Positions 9,079-19,674 of a DNA stretch of 64,000 nt are shown here, in pieces (the stretch's first letter is position 1; each line of letters opens with the position of its first letter). The stretch covers positions 2,260,998 through 2,324,997 of the forward strand of contig CP124529.1 of NCBI GenBank assembly GCA_029953615.1. The letters run 5' to 3'. The notes beneath the pieces were generated by a model. It searched no databases, was not told where the DNA came from, and saw only the letters and a program-made list of their open reading frames with translations. This DNA is from Pseudomonas putida. Its GTDB lineage: Bacteria > Pseudomonadota > Gammaproteobacteria > Pseudomonadales > Pseudomonadaceae. A program made the translations under genes and the position numbers.

Positions 9079-9947
9079 AGCGCCAGCAACTGTGCCTCGA
9101 AGCGCACCCGTGGGTGCGCGATGCGGTCCTGGGCCCGCACCAGTTGCAACTCGTAGCTGGCGCAGGCCTGGGTTTCCAGCAGCACTTCGTGCACAGCCGC
9201 AGCGGTGAATTCGAACGCCTGCACCCAGCTGTCGCCCATCAGCACGCGGGCCAGGAACAGGCCCGAGGTCAGATCACCCACCCCCACCGGCTGCCGCGGG
9301 AACGCCAGCAACGGGCGGCGCAGGTGCCAGCTGTGCTCGGCTGTCACCAGCAGCATCTCGAACTGCTCCTCGGCACGCCCGGGGTAGGCCAGGTGCTTGA
9401 CCAGCACCACCTGCGGCCCGCGCTGCAGCAGGCTGCGCGCCATGTTCACACAGTCCTCCAACGACTGCGCCCGGCGCCCACAGAAGCTGTCCAGCTCCAG
9501 CTGGTTGGGGCACAGGATGTCGGCCCTTGCGGCCGCCTCGTCGAGCAGGAACTCACTGACTTCCTCTGGCACGATGCAGCCCTTTTCCGGGTGACCCATG
9601 ACCGGGTCGCACAGGTACAAAGCCTTTGGGTTCACCGCCTTGATCCGCTCGACGCCGGCCAGAATCGCCCGCCCTTGTGCGGCACTGCCCAGGTAACCGG
9701 ACAGCACCGCATCGCAGTGGCCCAGCTCGCCGATGTTGGAAATGCCTTCCACCAACGCAGGAATTTGCGCCGGGGCAAGCACTTCACCCGCCCACTGGCC
9801 ATACTGTGTGTGATTGGAGAACTGCACGGTATTGAGCGGCCACACATTGACCCCGATACGCTGCATGGGAAACACCGCGGCGCTGTTGCCGGCGTGGCCG
9901 AACACCACATGGGACTGGATGGCGAGCAGGTGCGGGGTACGTTTCAT
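9075..9947 (-). CDS. pdxY: Pyridoxal kinase PdxY
   Basis: A ribokinase-family enzyme that phosphorylates pyridoxal in vitamin B6 salvage. The 290-aa length is exactly typical. It starts [20 protein letters not shown], with the [10 protein letters not shown] stretch characteristic of PdxY, and has [10 protein letters not shown] in mid-protein and the C-terminal ATP/Mg signature [15 protein letters not shown] 9947 is chosen because the reading frame upstream, which stays open to 10442, has no domain homology and runs across the divergent DUF3301 gene. Convergent with the thioesterase gene. Confidence 0.95.
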   Translation of the reverse strand: MKRTPHLLAIQSHVVFGHAGNSAAVFPMQRIGVNVWPLNTVQFSNHTQYGQWAGEVLAPAQIPALVEGISNIGELGHCDAVLSGYLGSAAQGRAILAGVERIKAVNPKALYLCDPVMGHPEKGCIVPEEVSEFLLDEAAARADILCPNQLELDSFCGRRAQSLEDCVNMARSLLQRGPQVVLVKHLAYPGRAEEQFEMLLVTAEHSWHLRRPLLAFPRQPVGVGDLTSGLFLARVLMGDSWVQAFEFTAAAVHEVLLETQACASYELQLVRAQDRIAHPRVRFEAQLLAL

Positions 9948-10067
9948 GCGGGAGGTTTCCAAAGCTGTTTCAGGGATTGTGCGCAGCGCAGTATGAACTC
10001 GATTGCCACCTGTACGACAGGCCAGGGACGCAGTTAAGCTGGATCGACCTGTTTGGAGCATATGCAA

Positions 10068-10460
10068 ATGTTGACCCTGGAAAACCTCTTCGTCCTGATG
10101 CTGGTCGCCACGGCAGGCGCCTGGTTGTGGCACAACCACGGGTTGCGCGAAAAAGCCCTGGAACGGGTCAAACAGCATTGCACCAAGCTCGACCTCGAAC
10201 TGCTCGACGATGCGGTCGCACTCAAGCGCATTGCCTTTGTCCGTGACGCCAACGGCCGCAAGCGCCTGGCGCGCATCTATGCCTTCGAGTTCACCGTCAC
10301 GGGCGAACAGCGCCACCCCGGTACCGTAACCCAGTTCGGCGCCCACAGCGTGCAGATCGAACTGGCGCCCTACCCGTTCGAGATCAAGACCCCACCGCGC
10401 GCCGACAATGTCATCGAGATGCAGCAGTGGCGCCAGGAGCACAACCGCTGGCGCAACTGA
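10068..10460 (+). CDS. DUF3301 family membrane-anchored protein
   Basis: A 130-aa protein with a single N-terminal hydrophobic segment ([19 protein letters not shown]) and a soluble basic domain after it, matching DUF3301. ATG 10068 is chosen over ATG 10062 because GGAG at 10055-10058 stands nine bases before it. Function is unknown. The gene is divergent from pdxY, and its 3' end overlaps the convergent COG0523 gene by 50 bases, which is unusual. Confidence 0.8.
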   Translation: MLTLENLFVLMLVATAGAWLWHNHGLREKALERVKQHCTKLDLELLDDAVALKRIAFVRDANGRKRLARIYAFEFTVTGEQRHPGTVTQFGAHSVQIELAPYPFEIKTPPRADNVIEMQQWRQEHNRWRN

Positions 10461-11433
10461 TCAACTGACGCGTGCATTCGCTCAACCCGGCCTGCAACGC
10501 AAGTTGCGATTGCGGCTGGTCGAAAATCAGCTCGATACGCGTATCCCTGCGCCAATCGCTGGGTTGCCAGGCGGGTATATCCCCATTCAGGCCATTGAAT
10601 GATTGCCAGCCCTCCACACTGTGGATAACCCCCTTGGCGCGCCGCCACGGCCAAGCCCGCAAGAATGCCTGCAGCCGCTGTGGATAAAATTGCTGGCCAG
10701 GGTGCCAGCGCCAGCCAATGCTCCAACCTCCTTCTCCCTGCTGGGCAAGACAGATCGGTTGGCGAGGATCCGTCCATAGCGCTGCGGATGGATTTCCAGG
10801 ATTGTCGACAATCATGTTATCCACAAGCGAGCTATCGACAATGCCCTTGGGTGCAACCGGAAGATCCGACAAGGGCAACTTTCCTTGGATGGTCCAGAAT
10901 AATTTCTTCCCATAAAACTTTTTATTTATCAATAGCTTGGAATAATCATCAACAGCCTCTGATTTGTTGAGGACAACGCTTTCAGACGCATCGAACGCCT
11001 GCTGTTGAGCCTCCGGGAGCCGCTCGTTCCGCACCATCGACTGCGCATCCACAACCACCAATAATGGCTGTATTGTCAGCACTCCACCCCAAGGGGCCTG
11101 CTGTAACTGCGCAAGCAACTGCAAAGGATGGCCCAGCCCGGACGGCTCGATGAATAACCGGTCAGGCCGGGATTTGCGCAGCAGCCGGGCCAGGCCCACC
11201 TGGAACGGCATGCCATTGACGCAGCACAGGCAGCCACCCGCGACCTCGCCGATGGCGATGCCGTCTTCGTCACGGCTGAGCAAGGCAGCATCCAGGCCTA
11301 CCAGGCCGAATTCATTGATCAACACAGCCCAGCGCTCACTGGCAGGGCGCTGGGCCAGCAGAATACGGATCAGGGTGGTCTTGCCGGCCCCCAGCGGGCC
11401 GGCAATCACATGGGTGGGAATGTTCTGCAGCAT
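10411..11433 (-). CDS. COG0523 (CobW/G3E) GTPase, second zinc-locus paralogue
   Basis: A 340-aa G3E-family P-loop GTPase thought to act as a metal chaperone or insertase. Walker A is GPLGAGKTT near residue 12, the metal-binding CxCC motif is GGCLCCVNG near residue 68, and [10 protein letters not shown] is the base-recognition NKxD-like segment. The C-terminal CobW_C domain has [14 protein letters not shown]. It is the third gene of the zigA-DUF1826 operon, 40 bases after DUF1826, so zinc-starvation control is likely. The last 17 residues run into the convergent DUF3301 gene and look unrelated to the family, so the true end may differ. Three perfect DnaA boxes lie inside the coding region. Confidence 0.88.
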   Translation of the reverse strand: MLQNIPTHVIAGPLGAGKTTLIRILLAQRPASERWAVLINEFGLVGLDAALLSRDEDGIAIGEVAGGCLCCVNGMPFQVGLARLLRKSRPDRLFIEPSGLGHPLQLLAQLQQAPWGGVLTIQPLLVVVDAQSMVRNERLPEAQQQAFDASESVVLNKSEAVDDYSKLLINKKFYGKKLFWTIQGKLPLSDLPVAPKGIVDSSLVDNMIVDNPGNPSAALWTDPRQPICLAQQGEGGWSIGWRWHPGQQFYPQRLQAFLRAWPWRRAKGVIHSVEGWQSFNGLNGDIPAWQPSDWRRDTRIELIFDQPQSQLALQAGLSECTRQLISCASGCAPGATAASR

Positions 11434-12505
11434 GGGGCAGCTTCGGGCAAGGGTGATGCCTCACTATGCGCCGTCAAGCCAGCCAGTCAAGGCTGAGCAG
11501 CAGGCGCCCCCGCTTCTCCGAGGGGGAGCGATGCACCAGGCCCGCGCCTTCGTTGCCCTGCCACCTCTCACCTTTGAGCACTGCCACATCGCCAGCTTGC
11601 AGGTGCTGGATGTTATCCACAGATGGTATCGCTGTGTGTAAGTGACCACGAGGGCTCGCGTCCTCCTTCAGCCACTCGCTACCTGGGCCAGCGTAGGTGG
11701 TGAGCAGCCGCAGCGGAACGTTATCCACATGAAAACGCGGACACATGGGGCCTGTCAGTACCCGCAGGCGCAAACCGACCCGCTGCGCACCCACCAGGCA
11801 GGTATAAGCCGCTACCAGCCAGGCCACATCCGCCACGAATGCCTCATAGCCATGCAAGTCCGCCGCTTCGGGCAACAGTTCGGTCAATACCGGCATGTGC
11901 TGTTCGTCCACATCGATGACGCGCTGATCTGCCAAGGGCTGGCCAAGGCTGACAACCAGCGCGGCAAAATCCTCCAGTTGCGGCGGCAAACGTCGGTGCC
12001 ATACCGCCAGGTTCACGCCCTCCTGCAGCACATCGGTCAGCACCTGCGGTGTTTCGCCAAACACCTGGAAAATATCCACAGGCTTGCGTGCCGGGTTCAT
12101 GCTGCGGCCTCCTCACTCCATGGACCGAATGGGTCGGGCAGGCGCAACCAGCCCATGTGCCCCAAATCCATTTCCTGGTCGGTCAGCAGGCATGCGTCGA
12201 GTGCTGTGGATAATTTTCCGAAGTCGATATTCTGCCCTATGAACACCAGTTCCTGGCGGCAGTCACCACACTCGGCAACCCAGTTCTTCAAGATCGCGGC
12301 AGTGTTATCCACATCCTGTGGCCACTGCTCGCGTGGCACGAACCGCCACCAGCGGCCCGCAAGGCCGTGACGCATCATACCGCCTGCCTGCGACCAACTC
12401 CCGGCTTCCTGGTACTTGCTGGCCAACCAGAAAAAGCCTTTCGAACGCAGCAGTCGCCCATTGCTCCAAGGCGTGTGGATAAAGTCGAAAAAGCGCTGTG
12501 GATGA
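10620..12505. other. Cluster of eight perfect DnaA boxes in the zinc operon
   Basis: The 9-mer TTATCCACA (or its complement) occurs at 10620, 10679, 10817, 11613, 11721, 12205, 12305 and 12474. Single-mismatch forms lie at 12072 and 12497. About 0.5 copies would be expected by chance in the whole 64 kb at even base use. All but those in short gaps lie inside coding sequence. Binding by DnaA is inferred from the consensus only. Confidence 0.65.
11474..12100 (-). CDS. DUF1826 domain protein (zinc-regulon associated)
   Basis: A 208-aa protein of the DUF1826 family, which is known mainly from its place in Zur regulons beside COG0523 GTPases. Biochemical function is unknown. A central stretch, [23 protein letters not shown] (shown in part: [14 protein letters not shown]), with nearby His residues and [18 protein letters not shown], resembles a cupin or oxygenase-like fold with potential metal ligands; this is impression, not alignment. 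Its ATG overlaps the zigA stop by four bases (ATGA at 12097-12100), so translation is coupled. Two DnaA boxes lie inside it. Confidence 0.85.
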   Translation of the reverse strand: MNPARKPVDIFQVFGETPQVLTDVLQEGVNLAVWHRRLPPQLEDFAALVVSLGQPLADQRVIDVDEQHMPVLTELLPEAADLHGYEAFVADVAWLVAAYTCLVGAQRVGLRLRVLTGPMCPRFHVDNVPLRLLTTYAGPGSEWLKEDASPRGHLHTAIPSVDNIQHLQAGDVAVLKGERWQGNEGAGLVHRSPSEKRGRLLLSLDWLA

Positions 12506-13305
12506 AATGGTCGCCGGGCCTGCCAGGTGGTGGCGGCAATGCCGTACTCCTCGGTTTCCGGCACGTGCTCGCCACGCAACTCCTGCAGCCAGCCAGGGGC
12601 CTGGGCAGCCTGGTCGAAGTCGAAAAGGCCGGTATCGAGGATGCGTTCCAGTGGTACCTGGCCCATGACCATGGGCACGATCTGCGCCCGGGCATTGAGG
12701 CTGCGCAGAATGGCCATGAGCTCCTCGCGCTCGTGCTGACTGATCAGATCGATCTTGCTCAGCAACAGCACATCGGCGAACTCGACCTGTTCGATCAGCA
12801 AGTCACTGATCGAGCGCTCGTCCTCTTCACCCAAGGTTTCGCCACGGCTGGCCAGGCTGTCGGCCGCTTGGTAATCACGCATGAAGTTCAGGCCATCGAC
12901 CACGGTGACCATGGTGTCCAGCCGCGCCATGTCAGAGAGGCTACGGCCCTGTTCGTCGCGGAAGGTAAAGGTCTCGGCTACCGGTAGCGGTTCCGAGATC
13001 CCAGTGGATTCGATGAGCAAGTAGTCGAACCGACCTTCTTCGGCCAGCCGTGCCACTTCCTCGAGCAGGTCTTCACGCAGCGTGCAGCATATGCAGCCAT
13101 TGCTCATCTCCACCAACTTCTCCTCGGCGCGGTTGAGGCTGACGTTGCGCTGCACTTCACTGGCGTCGATGTTGATTTCACTCATGTCGTTGACGATGAC
13201 CGCGACCCGCAGATTGTCGCGGTTACGCAGCACATGGTTGAGCAAGGTGCTCTTGCCGGCGCCAAGGAAGCCGGACAGCACGGTGACAGGGAGACGGTTG
13301 GACAT
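12097..13305 (-). CDS. zigA: Zinc-starvation G3E GTPase ZigA (COG0523)
   Basis: A 402-aa GTPase proposed to deliver zinc to essential proteins when zinc is scarce. Walker A is [10 protein letters not shown] near residue 10, Walker B-like ESTGISEP near residue 98, and the metal motif is [11 protein letters not shown] near residue 69. The C-terminal CobW_C domain carries [13 protein letters not shown]. Length fits the ZigA/YciC subgroup. It is the first gene of a three-gene operon and is divergent from folE2, with a Zur-box-like palindrome in the gap. That pairing of a zinc chaperone with the zinc-independent GTP cyclohydrolase is a classical Zur regulon signature. Confidence 0.93.
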   Translation of the reverse strand: MSNRLPVTVLSGFLGAGKSTLLNHVLRNRDNLRVAVIVNDMSEINIDASEVQRNVSLNRAEEKLVEMSNGCICCTLREDLLEEVARLAEEGRFDYLLIESTGISEPLPVAETFTFRDEQGRSLSDMARLDTMVTVVDGLNFMRDYQAADSLASRGETLGEEDERSISDLLIEQVEFADVLLLSKIDLISQHEREELMAILRSLNARAQIVPMVMGQVPLERILDTGLFDFDQAAQAPGWLQELRGEHVPETEEYGIAATTWQARRPFHPQRFFDFIHTPWSNGRLLRSKGFFWLASKYQEAGSWSQAGGMMRHGLAGRWWRFVPREQWPQDVDNTAAILKNWVAECGDCRQELVFIGQNIDFGKLSTALDACLLTDQEMDLGHMGWLRLPDPFGPWSEEAAA

Positions 13306-13349
13306 GGCGAAACCTCTTCAGGCGAGCGCATTCGAATCGATGCATTGCA

Positions 13350-13370
13350 CAATGTTATAAAGTAACAATA
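13350..13370. promoter_or_regulatory. Zur box between zigA and folE2
   Basis: AATGTTATA-A-AGTAACAAT is a near-perfect inverted repeat matching the gammaproteobacterial Zur operator pattern TGTTATA...TATAACA. It sits in the 122-base divergent gap, 45 bases from zigA and 58 from folE2, and could repress both. Confidence 0.78.
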
Positions 13371-13427
13371 CAATTTCGCCAAGCCGTTATCGACGGACGC
13401 GTGCTCCCCTTCTGTTTGGAATGCCAA

Positions 13428-14333
13428 ATGACCCAGCTCAAGCTCCCCGACATCGCCGCACAACGCCAGGAATACCCGTTGCCCTTGAACTGGGTAGGTA
13501 TGTGCGGAATCGCCCAACCGGTGCAGTTTGAAGGGCGCACAGCGGCCGCCAATGTCGATGCCGGCGTTAACCTGGTAGATGGCAATTCACGCGGTATCCA
13601 CATGTCGAGGCTTTATCTCGCCTTGGAGTCGTTGCAACACCAGCCCCTGACGCCGCTTGCCCTCCGCCAGTTGCTGGCTGATTTCCTCAACAGCCATGAT
13701 GGTCTTTCTTCCGCAGCCTATGTGCGTCTGCGCTTCGATCATCTGCTGAAAAGGCCCGCCTTGATCAGCCCGCTGGAAGGTTGGAAAAGCTATGCCGTCA
13801 CAGTCGATGCAAAGATCGAAAATGAAATGTTCCACGTGGAACTATCCGTTTCCATACCTTACTCCTCGACCTGCCCATGCTCGGCTGCACTTTCACGGCA
13901 GCTGATTCAACAGCAGTTCCAGTCGCATTTCAGCGCTGAGCAGGTTGATAAGTCTGCAGTGCTGCGGTGGCTTGGCAGCGCCGAAGGCATCGTAGCGACG
14001 CCCCATAGCCAACGTAGTAGCGCGCAAATCCGGGTGAGGCTGCACAGCAATCAGCAGGTACTGCCAATCACCGAGCTGATCGACCGCATGGAAGCCAGCC
14101 TGGGGACAGCGGTACAGACCGCGGTAAAGCGCGCAGATGAACAGGCCTTTGCCTTGGCCAACGGCCAGAATTTGATGTTTTGCGAAGACGCCGCTCGACG
14201 CCTGCATAGGGCACTGCGGCAAATAGAATGGAGCACGGCCTTCAAGCTGCGCGTGGAGCATGCAGAAAGCCTGCACGCCCACGACGCTGTCGCGACCAGC
14301 CAGTGGCAATGGGATGTCAGCTGCGCGGCTTGA
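13428..14333 (+). CDS. folE2: GTP cyclohydrolase I type 2 (FolE2)
   Basis: The enzyme makes 7,8-dihydroneopterin triphosphate from GTP, the first step of folate synthesis, and replaces zinc-dependent FolE when zinc is low because it accepts other divalent metals. The 301-aa protein contains VGMCGIAQPV and the conserved SSTCPCSAALSR region, whose Cys is the catalytic/metal ligand, near residue 150. ATG 13428 follows TTTGGAA and starts MTQLKLPDIAAQRQEYPL as in the family. It faces zigA across a Zur box. A parS-like site lies inside the gene. The 3' end overlaps the convergent DUF3617 gene by 17 bases. Confidence 0.95.
   Translation: MTQLKLPDIAAQRQEYPLPLNWVGMCGIAQPVQFEGRTAAANVDAGVNLVDGNSRGIHMSRLYLALESLQHQPLTPLALRQLLADFLNSHDGLSSAAYVRLRFDHLLKRPALISPLEGWKSYAVTVDAKIENEMFHVELSVSIPYSSTCPCSAALSRQLIQQQFQSHFSAEQVDKSAVLRWLGSAEGIVATPHSQRSSAQIRVRLHSNQQVLPITELIDRMEASLGTAVQTAVKRADEQAFALANGQNLMFCEDAARRLHRALRQIEWSTAFKLRVEHAESLHAHDAVATSQWQWDVSCAA
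13828..13843. other. parS centromere-like site inside folE2
   Basis: A perfect 14-bp palindrome GTTCCACGTGGAAC preceded by T matches 15 of 16 positions of the bacterial chromosomal parS consensus. It encodes FHVE in FolE2. ParB encoded at 57529-58401 is the expected ligand. It is the only good match I found in the window. Confidence 0.85.
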
Positions 14334-14844
14334 CCGACCCGCAGTCATTACCCAACCACACGGCACGGGTGTTCATGCTGCCCTGTTGCTGAATACCCGA
14401 GGCGTTGAACGTGCCATTGACCTGTGTGGTGAATTCCCGGTCACTGAGGAAAGTCGCTTGGCCACTGCCCTGTGCTTTGGGGCAGCTGAATTGGAACTTC
14501 CACACATTTCCGGTGCGGTCGGTGATCTTCTGGGTACAACCTGACTTCGGGTCCTGTAGCGGGATATCGTTGGTTGCCACCTGCTCTGGCGTCAGGCACG
14601 AACGCACCCCCTTACCACCAACAGTAACCCCTTGTTTGGCCAGCACCCCTTCCATCATCGCGCGCTGCTCCGGCGGCAGGTTTTTCAACTGGCCGAGCAT
14701 GAACTCCATGTCGGGTAACGGCTTGCCATCGACCTGCATGTTGCTGGTGGTCAGCTCCCACAAGCCAGGCTGCAACATCTGAGCATGCACCAGCGGGCTG
14801 CTCACACCTAGGGCCAACGCCAACAGTGGCAGACGAATCTTCAT
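14317..14844 (-). CDS. DUF3617 family periplasmic protein
   Basis: A 175-aa protein with a clean signal peptide (MKIRLPLLALALGVSSPLVHA, cleavage after AHA-like VHA) and a DUF3617 domain beginning QMLQPGLWELTTSNMQVDG. Conserved Cys residues (RSCLTPEQ, SGCTQKI, FSCPKAQG, NDCGSV) suggest disulfides in the periplasm. Function is unknown. It is convergent with folE2 and divergent from cls. Confidence 0.85.
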   Translation of the reverse strand: MKIRLPLLALALGVSSPLVHAQMLQPGLWELTTSNMQVDGKPLPDMEFMLGQLKNLPPEQRAMMEGVLAKQGVTVGGKGVRSCLTPEQVATNDIPLQDPKSGCTQKITDRTGNVWKFQFSCPKAQGSGQATFLSDREFTTQVNGTFNASGIQQQGSMNTRAVWLGNDCGSVKPRS

Positions 14845-14976
14845 GGACGAACGCTCCTGGAAAAAAGCCGGCCAAGCGGGCCGGGCTGAGCCTTAGACGC
14901 CAAATCCACCTGCAGGTTGCAAGGCGGACCGGGAACGTGTTCTGTTACTCAAGTGTACTTGGCCAGCAGGATGCAT

Positions 14977-16416
14977 ATGGACTACCACAGCCCCTACTTC
15001 TTCGGTTATCTACTCGGCCTGGTTCATCTGCTGGGTATCGTCGCCGCACTGCACGCACTGTTCACCGTGCGCACTGCCCAAGGCGCAATCGCCTGGGCCA
15101 TGCCGTTGTTCTTCATCCCTTACCTCACCCTGATCCCTTACCTGGTCTTCGGTGCGCGCTCGTTCTATGCCTACATCAAGGCCCGGCGCCAGGCCAACCA
15201 GGAAATGCACGTGGCCATGGCCAGCCTTAACTGGCGGCCTTGGGTAGAGGAAGCCCTTACTGCTCGCGAATCGGAAAGCTATGCGGCCTTGCGCGCCATG
15301 CCCAAGCTCGGGCGCATGCCCTGCCTGGCCAACAACCAGGTGAAGCTACTGATCGATGGAAAGGCGACATTCGATGCCATCTTCGCTGCCATCGAAAAAG
15401 CTCGCGACGTGGTGCTGGTGCAGTTCTTCATCATCCATGACGACTGCCTCGGCAAGGCGCTGCAGCAACTGCTGCTGCGCAAGGCCGCCGAGGGGGTGCA
15501 GGTATTCGTGCTGTACGACCGCGTCGGCAGCCATGCCTTGCCGGCCAACTACAGCCAGCGCCTGCGAGACGGTGGTGTACAGATCCATGCCTTCGCTACC
15601 CGTCGTGGCTGGTTCAATCGCTTCCAGGTGAACTTCCGCAACCATCGCAAGATCGTGGTAGTGGACGGCCTGCTCGGTTTCATCGGTGGGCACAATGTGG
15701 GCGATGAATACCTCGGTGACCACCCGCAGCTCTCACCTTGGCGCGACACCCATGTGCAAATCAGCGGGCCGGTGCTGGCCTGCCTGCAAGAGTCGTTCGC
15801 CGAGGACTGGTACTGGGCCACGCGCCAGCTACCGCCGCTGATCCTGCCAGACGCATACCCGGATAATGGCGTGCTGTGCCAAGCCTTGGCCAGCGGCCCG
15901 GCCGACCCACAGGAAACTTGCTCATTGTTCTTCCTTGAGGCGATCCATTCAGCCACCCGGCGCATCTGGATCACCAGCCCGTATTTCATCCCCGACGAGG
16001 CGGTGTTCGCCGCGTTGCGTCTGGCGGTGCTGCGCGGGGTCGATGTGCGCGTGCTGATCCCGTCACGCCCAGACCATCGCATCGTCTATGCCGCCTCCAG
16101 CCTGTTCGCCTTCGAAGCAGTCCGTGCAGGTGTACGCATGTTCCGCTACCAACCGGGCTTCCTGCATCAGAAGGTGGTGCTGGTGGATGACGAAATCAGC
16201 GCGATCGGCAGTGCCAACCTGGACAACCGCTCGTTCCGTCTGAACTTCGAAATCACCCTGCTGACGGTAGACCGCAGCTTCGCCGATCAGGTCGAGAGCA
16301 TGCTGATCAATGACTTTGAACAGGCGCGAGAAATTACTGCTGAGGACAGCCGCGATACCCATCGGCTGCAGCAACTGGGGATGCGGATTGCGCGGCTGAT
16401 TTCGCCGATCCTGTAA
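14977..16416 (+). CDS. cls: Cardiolipin synthase (ClsA type)
   Basis: A membrane phospholipase-D-superfamily enzyme that joins two phosphatidylglycerols into cardiolipin. It has two N-terminal membrane helices ([18 protein letters not shown] and the following [19 protein letters not shown]) and two HKD motifs: [19 protein letters not shown] and [22 protein letters not shown] 14977 is chosen over ATG 14971 because AGCAGG then stands six bases away and the product is 479 aa, the usual length. A REP pair follows the gene. Confidence 0.96.
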   Translation: MDYHSPYFFGYLLGLVHLLGIVAALHALFTVRTAQGAIAWAMPLFFIPYLTLIPYLVFGARSFYAYIKARRQANQEMHVAMASLNWRPWVEEALTARESESYAALRAMPKLGRMPCLANNQVKLLIDGKATFDAIFAAIEKARDVVLVQFFIIHDDCLGKALQQLLLRKAAEGVQVFVLYDRVGSHALPANYSQRLRDGGVQIHAFATRRGWFNRFQVNFRNHRKIVVVDGLLGFIGGHNVGDEYLGDHPQLSPWRDTHVQISGPVLACLQESFAEDWYWATRQLPPLILPDAYPDNGVLCQALASGPADPQETCSLFFLEAIHSATRRIWITSPYFIPDEAVFAALRLAVLRGVDVRVLIPSRPDHRIVYAASSLFAFEAVRAGVRMFRYQPGFLHQKVVLVDDEISAIGSANLDNRSFRLNFEITLLTVDRSFADQVESMLINDFEQAREITAEDSRDTHRLQQLGMRIARLISPIL

Positions 16417-16432
16417 AGCTGAATGCGGTCAC

Positions 16433-16518
16433 TGTGGGAGCGGGCGTGCCCGCGAAACAGGCGGCGCAGTAGATGGCACCGGCTTTGCCGGTGTTCGCGG
16501 GCTCGCCCGCTCCCACAG
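16433..16518. repeat. Inverted REP pair (BIME) between cls and cfa
   Basis: CTGTGGGAGCGGGCGTGCCC begins the pair and GCCCGCTCCCACAG ends it, with the GGCACCGGC centre as in the other copies. It lies in the convergent gap. Confidence 0.85.
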
Positions 16519-16557
16519 AAACTGCGCCAGACAGAATCTCCCACAGCGGTTGCGTTA

Positions 16558-17742
16558 TTAGCGATACAGGTCTTCACGCGTCCAAGGCAGGTCATGATGC
16601 CCATCGGCGTAAGGCTTCACGGCGAGTATCTGGTGCAGGTTGATCCATCCCTTCTGGAAGGCATAGGCACACCCGGCGAGGTACAGGCGCCAGATGCGCA
16701 AGGTCTTCTCGGGCACCAGATCCGCCGCCTTGTGCAACTGGTTCTCCAGGTTCTCGCTCCAGTGGTGCAAGGTCTTCGCATAGTGCAAACGCAGGCTTTC
16801 CACATCTACCACTTCCAGCCCCGCTTCACAGATGCTGGCGCTGATCATCGAAAGGTGCGGTAACTCGCCATGGGGGAACACGTAGCGGTCGATGAACTCG
16901 CCAGCGCCACGTCCGACCGGGCGGCCATCGACATGCTTGGCGGTGATGCCGTGGTTCATCACCAGGCCACCTTCCCTCACGGCACCGAACAGCTTCCGGC
17001 AGTACAGCGCCAGGTTGGCATGCCCGACATGTTCGAACATGCCAACGCTGACAACCTTGTCGAAACGGCCATCCTGAGGCAGGTCGCGGTAGTCGAGAAT
17101 CTTCAGGTCGACCCTGTCGGCCAGCCCCTCAGCCTTCACCCGCTCGCGGCCAAGCTTTAGCTGCTCTTTGCTCAGAGTGATACCAAACACCTTGGCGCCA
17201 TATTCGCGAGCAGCGAAACGCGCCAGCCCACCCCAGCCGCAGCCAACGTCGAGCAAGTAGTCACCGGCGTCCAGGCGGAGCTTGCGGCACAGATGATCGA
17301 ACTTGTCCTGCTGGGCCTGATCCAGCGTGTTGTCCGGCTCGCGGAAGTAGGCGCACGAATAGGCCATGTCCTGATCCAGCCATAGCTGGTAGAACGCGTT
17401 GGATACATCGTAATGATAGGAAATGGCTTCGGCGTCGGTGCTCTTGTCATGGGCCAGCCGCTGCGGTGGGGTGTCATTCTCATCGGTCAGTAGCGCTTCG
17501 CTCAGCTCATCGCATACCCGGATGGCTTCACCGATATCGCCTTCCAGCTCCAGCTTGCCTTCGACGAACGCCGTGCCCAGCTGGTCCATGCTCGGGTGGC
17601 TCAACTGGCTGATCAGCTGTGGTTCCTTGACCAGGATGGTGACCTGCGGGCTAGGCCCCAGATCGAACTGGTTACCGTCCCACAGTTTCAGCCGCAGCGG
17701 CAGATGCAGGCTCTGCAGTGCCGGTGGAAGTTGCGCAAGCAT
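16558..17742 (-). CDS. cfa: Cyclopropane-fatty-acyl-phospholipid synthase
   Basis: The enzyme transfers a methylene group from S-adenosylmethionine to unsaturated acyl chains of membrane phospholipids, typically in stationary phase. The SAM-binding motif LLDVGCGWGGLARFA is near residue 170, and SVGMFEHVG follows. EFIDRYVFPHGELPHLS matches the C-terminal conserved block. Length (394 aa) is normal. Upstream at 17743-17949 is the divergent promoter region shared with lpd, which holds one perfect DnaA box at 17863. P. putida carries two cfa genes; this copy's expression pattern cannot be judged from sequence. Confidence 0.94.
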   Translation of the reverse strand: MLAQLPPALQSLHLPLRLKLWDGNQFDLGPSPQVTILVKEPQLISQLSHPSMDQLGTAFVEGKLELEGDIGEAIRVCDELSEALLTDENDTPPQRLAHDKSTDAEAISYHYDVSNAFYQLWLDQDMAYSCAYFREPDNTLDQAQQDKFDHLCRKLRLDAGDYLLDVGCGWGGLARFAAREYGAKVFGITLSKEQLKLGRERVKAEGLADRVDLKILDYRDLPQDGRFDKVVSVGMFEHVGHANLALYCRKLFGAVREGGLVMNHGITAKHVDGRPVGRGAGEFIDRYVFPHGELPHLSMISASICEAGLEVVDVESLRLHYAKTLHHWSENLENQLHKAADLVPEKTLRIWRLYLAGCAYAFQKGWINLHQILAVKPYADGHHDLPWTREDLYR

Positions 17743-17949
17743 GAACGACCCTCCTGTCCGTATTTGGCCACGACGCCTGATATTTCGAACGTCGCCGGAT
17801 TAGAGTAGTTCATTCGTGGGATGTTTCCTCTAAACGAGACCATGGTCTAGAACCAACTGATCTTATCCACACAGCAGATTGTATACAATTTTTGCTTCTC
17901 AGCTTAACCTTGTGCCCCTCTCGCGCTTCTTCATCCTGGAGTTGAACCC

Positions 17950-19350
<1,401 letters not shown>

Positions 19351-19359
19351 TGCTAGATC

Positions 19360-19452
19360 GCCGGGGCTGCTTTGCAGCCCATCGCGACACAAGGCCGCTC
19401 CTACAGGGAATTGCGTTCTCCTGTAAGAGTGGCCTTGTGTCGCGACGGGGCT
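19360..19452. repeat. REP-like inverted repeat of a second type, truncated at the island edge
   Basis: GCTGCTTTGCAGCCCATCGC followed by CGACACAAGGCCGCTCCTAC forms the left unit. The inverted unit (TGTAAGAGTGGCCTTGTGTC then GCGACGGGGCT) stops where its matching GCAAAGCAGCCCC arm should follow. Island sequence begins within four bases. Confidence 0.6.
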
Positions 19453-19455
19453 CAA

Positions 19456-19594
19456 ATGGATTTAGAGACTTAAAACTGTCGCAACGGGGCCAAGATTTTT
19501 GTGGCTTGCAGCTTCGTTTGGAGGAAACGCAAAACTGTCGCGGTAGCAAAAATGCCTACGTGAACAGATGCGCTAGAGAATTAAATCTGTCGCA
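19456..19594. repeat. Left-end array of three direct repeats
   Basis: Copies lie at 19463-19483, 19531-19541 (only AAAACTGTCGC conserved) and 19574-19594. The first and third share 19 of 21 bases (TAGAGA-n-TTAAA-n-CTGTCGCA). The third shares 19 of 21 with the inverted copy near glmS. A tight 7-bp hairpin (AGCCCTA-AACG-TAGGGCT) follows at 19631-19648. Apart from these repeats I see no gene in 19351-19674. Confidence 0.65.
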
Positions 19595-19674
19595 GCCATA
19601 TACGACGCTGCTTTCAGGAAAACTCAACGGAGCCCTAAACGTAGGGCTTCGTCGGGATACCTACACTAAGTAGT

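Noticed and set aside
19351..19674. A CRISPR array, suggested by repeated CTGTCGC units
   Set aside because: There are only three copies, the spacers differ in length, the repeats are imperfect, no cas genes are present, and an inverted partner lies at the other island end.
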